DNA of 64,000 nt from Bacteroidales bacterium (GTDB lineage Bacteria; Bacteroidota; Bacteroidia; Bacteroidales; UBA932): positions 62,001-126,000 of the forward strand of contig SFMG01000002.1 of the NCBI GenBank assembly GCA_004554455.1, in the 5' to 3' direction. The notes beneath the pieces are model-generated. The model did not search any database, was not told where the DNA came from, and saw only the letters and a program-made list of their open reading frames with translations. This document shows, in pieces, positions 59,213-64,000 of the stretch (within the stretch, counting starts at the first letter, position 1; the number at the start of each line of letters is the position of its first letter). Position numbers and translations under genes: made by a program.

Positions 59213-60856
59213 ATGAAGAAAAGTATCAGACTTTTTTCCGCAGCCGTTCTCGGCGCAGCTGCAATCGCCTGCAGCTCCCCTGAGAAAATGGCAGAGCAGG
59301 CAGAGAACGTTCTCGTTTCCTGCGATCCTGCTGTCCTCGAAGTGAAAGCCGGTGTCATCGACGCAAATGTCACCGTCACCTATCCTGCCGATTACTTCCA
59401 TCCAAAGGCCATACTCGAGGTTATTCCTGTCATCGTTTACGATGGCGGCGAGGCCAAGATGGAGTCCTACTTCTTCCAGGGAACCAAGGTTGAAGACAAC
59501 TACGAGGTTGTTCCTGAGGAGGGTGCTACCATCACCAAACCTGTACACTTCGAATATGCCGAGGGTATGGAGAACTGCCACCTTGAGCTTCGCGGCGTCG
59601 TGAAGTACAAAGCTGACAAGACCGACCTCCCTACCAAGAAAGTTGCCGACGGTGCCAACACCACCTATATGCTCGTAAAGAAGGATGCAAAGGCTGCCGT
59701 TGATTTCAAGGCCGACAACTATCAGGAGACCATTCCTATGCCGGTTGAGGGACAGATCCTTTACACCATCAACAGCGCAAACGTAAGGAACTCCGAGATC
59801 AAGTCCCAGTCCATCAAGGACTTCCAGGCCGCTCTCGACGAGATTGCCGCCAACGAGCGCAAGACCCTTACCGGAACCGAGGTTGTCGCTTACGCTTCAC
59901 CTGACGGTGGCGAGGAGCTCAACACCAAGCTTTCCGACAAGCGTGCAAAGAGCGCCGAGAAGGCATTCAACAAGGTTACCAAGGGCAAAGAGACCGGTGA
60001 GACCAGCGTCAAGAGCGTAGGTCAGGACTGGGAAGGCTTCCAGGAGCTTGTTGCCGCTTCCGACATCGAGGACAAGGACCTCATCATCCGCGTTCTTTCC
60101 ATGTACAGCGATCCTGCAGTGCGTGAGAATGAGATCAAGAACATGTCTGCCGTTTACAAGACTCTTGCAGACGAGGTTCTCCCTCAGCTCCGCCGCGGCC
60201 GCTTCATCGCCAACTGCGAGTACCAGAACTACACCGGCGAGGAGCTTATCAAGCTCGTTGACGAGAACATCGACGTACTCGACGAAGAGGCTCTCCTCCG
60301 CGCCGCCACTCTCGTGAAGGAGCCTGCCGACAAGGAGGCTATCTACAAGAAGGCAGTCGAGAAGTACAACAGCAACCGTGCACAGTACAACCTCGCAGTC
60401 GTTTACATCAACGAGGGTAAGTTCGAAAAGGCTGACAAGGCTCTCGACAAGTGCGAGCAGGATGCCGACTGGAACAACGCCAAGGGTGTCGTAGCACTCA
60501 ACACCGGTGACGAGGCTGCTGCAAGCAAGTACTTCGCCGCTGCCGGCAACGCTACCGCAAAGGCCAACGAGGCCGTTGTCGATATCCTCAACGGAAGGTA
60601 TGAGGCCGCTGCTGCCAAGCTCGCCGGCCAGAAGAGCTTCAACGCCGCTCTCGCTCAGGTTCTCGTTAAGAACTACGCTGCCGCAGAGGCCGCTCTTCCT
60701 GAGTGCGACTGCGCTTGCGTAGCTTACCTGAAGGCTGTCATCGCTGCCCGCCAGGGCAAGGCCGATGCCGTAAAGGCAAATCTCGAGGCCGCTTCCAAGT
60801 GCGAGAAGCTCGCCAAGAGGGCTGAGAAGGACATCGAGTTCGCACAGTACAGGTAA
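59213..60856 (+). CDS. Lipoprotein with OmpA-like segment and TPR-like repeats, probably abundant
   Basis: A 547-residue lipoprotein (signal ending AAAIAC, Cys 20). The N-terminal 170 residues are beta-rich. Residues about 205-260 resemble the OmpA-like peptidoglycan-binding fold (VVAYASPDGGEELNTKLSDK followed by RAKSAEKAF). The C-terminal half (about 375-545) is a series of Ala/Lys-rich helical pairs of TPR type, e.g. YNLAVVYINEGKFEKADKAL. Codon choice differs from neighbours, with heavy use of a small set (GAG, AAG, AAC, GCT/GCC, CTC), as in highly expressed genes. Similar proteins are annotated only as TPR or hypothetical; a structural role linking outer membrane and wall is an inference. 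Confidence 0.82.
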   Translation: MKKSIRLFSAAVLGAAAIACSSPEKMAEQAENVLVSCDPAVLEVKAGVIDANVTVTYPADYFHPKAILEVIPVIVYDGGEAKMESYFFQGTKVEDNYEVVPEEGATITKPVHFEYAEGMENCHLELRGVVKYKADKTDLPTKKVADGANTTYMLVKKDAKAAVDFKADNYQETIPMPVEGQILYTINSANVRNSEIKSQSIKDFQAALDEIAANERKTLTGTEVVAYASPDGGEELNTKLSDKRAKSAEKAFNKVTKGKETGETSVKSVGQDWEGFQELVAASDIEDKDLIIRVLSMYSDPAVRENEIKNMSAVYKTLADEVLPQLRRGRFIANCEYQNYTGEELIKLVDENIDVLDEEALLRAATLVKEPADKEAIYKKAVEKYNSNRAQYNLAVVYINEGKFEKADKALDKCEQDADWNNAKGVVALNTGDEAAASKYFAAAGNATAKANEAVVDILNGRYEAAAAKLAGQKSFNAALAQVLVKNYAAAEAALPECDCACVAYLKAVIAARQGKADAVKANLEAASKCEKLAKRAEKDIEFAQYR

Positions 60857-60875
60857 TCCTGTCCTGAACCAATAC

Positions 60876-60907
60876 AAAGCCGGCCGGTACTTCCGACCGG
60901 CTTTTTT
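60876..60907 (+). terminator. Terminator of the OmpA/TPR-like lipoprotein gene
   Basis: AAGCCGG and CGG pair with CCG and CCGGCTT with one mismatch around a 5-nt loop, followed by six T residues on the plus strand. It ends the transcript about 20 nt after the stop codon. Confidence 0.9.
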
Positions 60908-60916
60908 ATTGCCAAA

Positions 60917-60949
60917 TTTGTTGTATCACAAGAAAAATTTATATATTTG
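60917..60949 (+). promoter_or_regulatory. Promoter of tRNA-Ser
   Basis: TTTG (60917-60920), a 21-nt spacer and TATATTTG (60942-60949); the tRNA 5' end at 60988 is about 33 nt beyond the predicted start. Confidence 0.75.
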
Positions 60950-60987
60950 CAGTCCCATTCGGAAGAAAGGGAATTCAGAACATACCC

Positions 60988-61077
60988 GGTGAGGTGGGTG
61001 AGTGGCTGAAACCACCAGTTTGCTAAACTGACGTACGGGCAACCGTACCACGAGTTCGAATCTCGTCCTCACCGCCA
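60988..61077 (+). tRNA. tRNA-Ser, anticodon GCT
   Basis: Acceptor GGTGAGG (60988-60994) pairs with CCTCACC (61067-61073), followed by discriminator G and an encoded CCA (61075-61077). The anticodon arm reads CCAGTTTGCTAAACTG with GCT in the loop. A long variable arm (ACGTACGGGCAACCGTACC) marks it as a class II tRNA, and the T arm has GAGTTCGAATC. Confidence 0.97.
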
Positions 61078-61083
61078 CAAAAC

Positions 61084-61112
61084 AAGGGGATGACCGCAAA
61101 GGCCATCCCCTT
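61084..61112. terminator. Bidirectional terminator between tRNA-Ser and the PD40/SPOR-like gene
   Basis: AAGGGGATG and CATCCCCTT pair around an 11-nt middle with an extra CC/GG, so the stem is 9-11 bp. T-rich sequence flanks it on the plus strand (TTATTCATATATAT) and the minus-strand continuation is TTGTTTTGTGG. Confidence 0.78.
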
Positions 61113-61133
61113 ATTCATATATATCAGGTTTCC

Positions 61134-62954
61134 CTACTGCTCCAGTTCGGAGACGGAAACGCTCTCGAGCCCTGCATCGCGTATGAGGGCCTCGAGTTCC
61201 TCCGCCTCATCCTTGCGTTCGAAAGCAGAGACGACGAATAGAGTGATGCCCTCACGGGACGTAGTGCGAATTATGTCCTTGCTGCAATAGAGGCGTATGA
61301 CCTCGGAAACGAAGTCCGGGAGCAAATCGCTTCCCGTGTTCACGTTTACCTGCCAGAATTTGCGGGTGGATTCAGCCGCCCTGGCTTCCGAAACGGAAAC
61401 GCTCTTTCCGTCGATGAAGGCCACTACGGAGGCGCTACGGAAACCTATGGACTTTACCGCATTGAGTTTCTCCAAGGCATCCGAATAGCGGTCGAACAGT
61501 CCCACGCAATAAAAATGGTTGCCGTTGGACCTGATAGTCTCATACACTGGAGAGAGGCCTCTGAGCTGACTCAGGGTAGCCTGTACCGGAAGGGTAATGA
61601 AATGAATCTGGTAAACGACTCCGGCCGGCAGTTTCTGATTCTCGGCATAGCGCCCCTCCGGAAGTATGCGGAAGGAATAGTCGAAACGCGGCTGCGTGAC
61701 CTCGAATTCCATTTCCGGGACATCTCCGGGGTTCATCCGGGTAAAGGTGTAGGCGGCACTCTGGCTGACCACCTGACGGTCGGCCTTGGCCAGAAGCTTG
61801 TCCGGGTCTATGACCACACCCTTGAAGAGGAAATCCATCTCTATGCGCTGCAGCTCAGCCACCGCCTTGTCCAGACCGGCCGAAATGTACGGAATTAACT
61901 TCTCCCCCGAAATGATCTCGTCGGTCAGCCGCGCCCTCTCGTCCTCGTCCGTGCTGATGGCGAAGGTCTGACGCTTGGAGTCCAGTTCCTGCACAAGAAC
62001 GTTCAGGGAATCCCTGAGACGCCTTACCTGCGACATCTTGTCCATATAGCGCCTGGTATCCTCGTTTTCAGGCATATCCCCGGACACGGAAGCCCCGTTG
62101 TCGAGGTGCTCCCCGTCGTCGGAAGGCTGCAGGGACAGTATTTCTCGCAGACGGGCGGCGTCGCGCACTTCGCGGCCTATAGGAGTACTGTCATATTCGA
62201 GGACATATACGCAGACGCTGTCTGCGGAGCACTCGCGGTTCGAAGCGAATATGGAATAGCGTCCGTCGGGACTGTCTATATACAGAAAGTCGTCATAAGG
62301 CGAAGAGAAGGGGAAGCCGAGGTTCTCCGGCGCAGCCCAGTCGCCGGTAGCCTCGTTCCAGCGGGAGACGTAGAGGTCATAGCCGCCGGCACCGTATAGG
62401 CCGTCAGAGGCGAAATAGAGCTTGCTGCCGTCCGGGGAGAGCATAGGATATATCTCATTTGCGACGGAGGTCAGTCCCTCGTTTATTAGCTGCGGCGCCG
62501 ACCACACGCTGTCCTTCAGCGCGCTGCGGTAGATATTGCGGAAGCCGGTAGCCCCGCGTCTTGAAAAATATATCTCCTCTGCCCCTTCCGGCATCCAGGT
62601 GGCTTTCACATAAGTGTCTGGAAGGGAATCCAGCAGGTTTGGAAGCGGTCTCCACGACCTGTCCTCAAGCGGATAGTAAAGGAAAAAGTCCTCCCTCGAG
62701 AAAAGATGTTTCGCCACGACGACAGGCTCATTCACGAAGCCCGACATCACCGAGGCGTTCTCCGAACAGAGAAGCTTTGTCTGGAGGCGCTCCCTCTCCA
62801 GGGAATCGGCGCTGGAGGCAAGCAGGGAGTCATATATTTCCATAGCTTCCGTGAAGTTGCAGCTGCGGTGGAGGGAATCGGCCAGACGCTCCTGCGCAAA
62901 TGCCGCAGCAGCCCACGAAAGCATAAGAAAAAATATTAAAAATCGCCTTTTCAC
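61134..62954 (-). CDS. Exported protein with PD40/WD40-like propeller and SPOR-like repeats
   Basis: A 606-residue protein with a signal peptide (about 1-20, ending AAAAFAQ). A short helical, TPR-like start is followed by PD40-type propeller strands (about 105-265), including NEIYPMLSPDGSKLYFASDG and the YDLYVSRW strand. A coiled-coil stretch (about 305-395) follows, and the last 170 residues contain two segments that look like SPOR folds (YQIHFITLPVQ and FWQVNVNTGSD begin them). PD40 proteins with such tails occur in Bacteroidota envelopes near the wall; no specific function is known. It is monocistronic. Confidence 0.8.
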   Translation of the reverse strand: MKRRFLIFFLMLSWAAAAFAQERLADSLHRSCNFTEAMEIYDSLLASSADSLERERLQTKLLCSENASVMSGFVNEPVVVAKHLFSREDFFLYYPLEDRSWRPLPNLLDSLPDTYVKATWMPEGAEEIYFSRRGATGFRNIYRSALKDSVWSAPQLINEGLTSVANEIYPMLSPDGSKLYFASDGLYGAGGYDLYVSRWNEATGDWAAPENLGFPFSSPYDDFLYIDSPDGRYSIFASNRECSADSVCVYVLEYDSTPIGREVRDAARLREILSLQPSDDGEHLDNGASVSGDMPENEDTRRYMDKMSQVRRLRDSLNVLVQELDSKRQTFAISTDEDERARLTDEIISGEKLIPYISAGLDKAVAELQRIEMDFLFKGVVIDPDKLLAKADRQVVSQSAAYTFTRMNPGDVPEMEFEVTQPRFDYSFRILPEGRYAENQKLPAGVVYQIHFITLPVQATLSQLRGLSPVYETIRSNGNHFYCVGLFDRYSDALEKLNAVKSIGFRSASVVAFIDGKSVSVSEARAAESTRKFWQVNVNTGSDLLPDFVSEVIRLYCSKDIIRTTSREGITLFVVSAFERKDEAEELEALIRDAGLESVSVSELEQ

Positions 62955-62973
62955 CGCAATCTATAAAGGACTG

Positions 62974-62981
62974 CAAATTTA
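62974..62981 (-). promoter_or_regulatory. -7 element of the PD40/SPOR-like gene
   Basis: TAAATTTG (62981-62974, minus strand) fits consensus, 20 nt before the ATG at 62954; the nearest TTTG upstream is 24 nt away, slightly too far. Confidence 0.5.
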
Positions 62982-63033
62982 AGAAATAATACCATAAATG
63001 TGCCTCAAAACTTCTTATATCAGAAATAATTTG

Positions 63034-63041
63034 TAATTTTG
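63034..63041 (+). promoter_or_regulatory. Possible -7 element of secDF
   Basis: TAATTTTG lies about 63 nt before the ATG at 63104, divergent to the PD40/SPOR-like gene. No good -33 element is seen. Confidence 0.45.
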
Positions 63042-63103
63042 TGCCCTATTTGCGGATTTTGGATTAAACCGGAAACAAACAAATCAATAATAAATCAAAA
63101 ACT

Positions 63104-64000
63104 ATGCAGAACAAAGGTGCAATCAGACTCGTGGCCATACTCCTGCTTCTGGCCTGCATCTGGCAGCTTTCCTTCACCGCCGTTACCAAGATTCAGGAAA
63201 ACAAGGCGGAGAAGTATGCTGAGCAGATCGCTGCCCAGGCAGTGAATGACGACGAGTGTGCAATGATGTCAGAGGCCGAGAAGGCCGACTACATCGCTGA
63301 AGTCGCAAAGAGCAGCAACAGGGCGTTTATCGACTCCCTCTCGGCAGAGAAGGGCATATTCTCCTACAAGTCTGCCAAGGCAAAGGAAATCAACCTCGGC
63401 CTCGACCTCAAGGGCGGTATGAACGTGATGCTCCAGGTGCAGCTCGAGGACCTCGTGAAGGCTCTCGCAGACAATAGCCAGGATCCGGACTTCACCGCCG
63501 CTCTCGCGGCTGCGAAAGCCAACAGCGTCACCAACCCGAGGAGCGATCTCATCACCCTCTTCCAGGAGGCCTGGTATGCCCAGACCAACGGTACAAGGAA
63601 ACTCAACGAGATTTTCGGTACCTATGAGATGAGGGACAAGATCAGCGCCGAGACCTCCGACGCAGATGTCATCAAGGTGCTCAAGGCAGAGGCCGAGAGC
63701 GCAGTGTCCAACTCCTTCCAGGTGCTCCGCAACCGTATCGACCGCTTCGGCGTAACCCAGCCTAACATCCAGAAACTCGGCAACACCGGCCGCATCCTCG
63801 TGGAGCTCCCGGGCGTGAAAGAGCCTGAGCGTGTGAGAAAGCTCCTCCAGGGAACCGCTTCCCTCGAGTTCTGGACAACCTACCTCAACAGCGAGATACT
63901 CAACCCTTATCTCGTGCAGGCCAACAAGACTCTCGCTGAGCTCCAGGCCGCAGGAAAGGCCGTGGCTGAGGAGAGCGCAGAGCAGACTGAAAATGCAGAC
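63104..64000 (+). CDS. secD: Protein translocase SecD/SecDF, N-terminal 299 residues (runs off the right edge)
   Basis: Read from the ATG at 63104 to the window end without a stop. A first transmembrane helix (about 8-26) is followed by the diagnostic NLGLDLKGGMNVMLQV motif and the P1-domain text VLRNRIDRFGVTQPNIQKLG and GRILVELPGVKEPERVRKLL. SecD pulls exported proteins across the membrane using the proton gradient. In Bacteroidota SecD and SecF are usually one polypeptide of about 1000 residues, so most of the gene would be outside the window; whether it is fused here cannot be seen. Confidence 0.95.
   Translation, partial: MQNKGAIRLVAILLLLACIWQLSFTAVTKIQENKAEKYAEQIAAQAVNDDECAMMSEAEKADYIAEVAKSSNRAFIDSLSAEKGIFSYKSAKAKEINLGLDLKGGMNVMLQVQLEDLVKALADNSQDPDFTAALAAAKANSVTNPRSDLITLFQEAWYAQTNGTRKLNEIFGTYEMRDKISAETSDADVIKVLKAEAESAVSNSFQVLRNRIDRFGVTQPNIQKLGNTGRILVELPGVKEPERVRKLLQGTASLEFWTTYLNSEILNPYLVQANKTLAELQAAGKAVAEESAEQTENAD

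Overview
The window is chromosomal DNA from a member of the Bacteroidota, most likely a fairly GC-rich gut-type Bacteroidales. The evidence is a SusC/SusD pair with an ECF sigma/FecR control cassette, Bacteroidota-only families (DUF4270, DUF4294, DUF3098, DUF4876, DUF6850, FISUMP lipoproteins, S46 peptidase), a bifunctional-type secDF start, and many promoters of the Bacteroidota form (a TTTG-like -33 element, about 19 nt, then TAnnTTTG). I cannot fix a genus from the sequence alone. No transposase, integrase, CRISPR array or rRNA gene was seen.

Layout. 1-6190 (minus): ECF sigma factor, FecR anti-sigma factor, STN-type SusC and the N-terminal part of SusD, a self-contained glycan-uptake cassette. 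6267-16854 (minus): the spc and alpha ribosomal-protein blocks from rplP to rplQ, with secY, map, infA and rpoA, and two genes short enough to be missed (rpmJ, rpmD). 16855-28017: about 11 kb of non-ribosomal core genes (DUF4294; lpxH-uppP-DUF3098-ftsX; a GT5-like protein with DUF4270; acpP; two thioredoxin-fold lipoproteins with uvrC and pnuC). 28018-31876 (minus): rplC-rplD-rplW-rplB-rpsS-rplV-rpsC. The normally continuous S10-spc cluster is therefore split between rpsC and rplP. Each half has its own promoter, and the S10 half ends in its own terminator. rpsJ is not upstream of rplC.

31996-36796 (minus): manC, yraN, mutS2 and cdaA, with a divergent membrane acyltransferase. 37971-46642 (minus): a tightly packed five-gene envelope operon: a collagen-like FISUMP lipoprotein, a TonB-dependent receptor, a DUF4876 lipoprotein, a DUF6850 barrel and a fimbrillin-like FISUMP lipoprotein. 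It is the best candidate here for an undescribed system. 46707-48338: tRNA-Gly, pheS and a small exported protein. 48389-54226 (plus): a C69 dipeptidase, a polyferredoxin-type membrane protein with an HMA-like domain, and an S46 dipeptidyl-peptidase, packed as an operon. 54213-59059 (minus): a ClpB that naturally lacks its N-domain, then secG, a TPR-like protein, lptE and a sigma-54 activator. 59213-64000: a probably abundant OmpA/TPR-like lipoprotein, tRNA-Ser, a PD40/SPOR-like exported protein and the start of secDF.

Common themes are translation (ribosomal proteins, rpoA, infA, map, pheS, tRNAs) and envelope biogenesis (secY, secG, secDF, lptE, lpxH, uppP, ftsX, manC, lipoproteins). Several promoters are built into the terminator of the gene upstream, and several divergent gene pairs have overlapping promoters.
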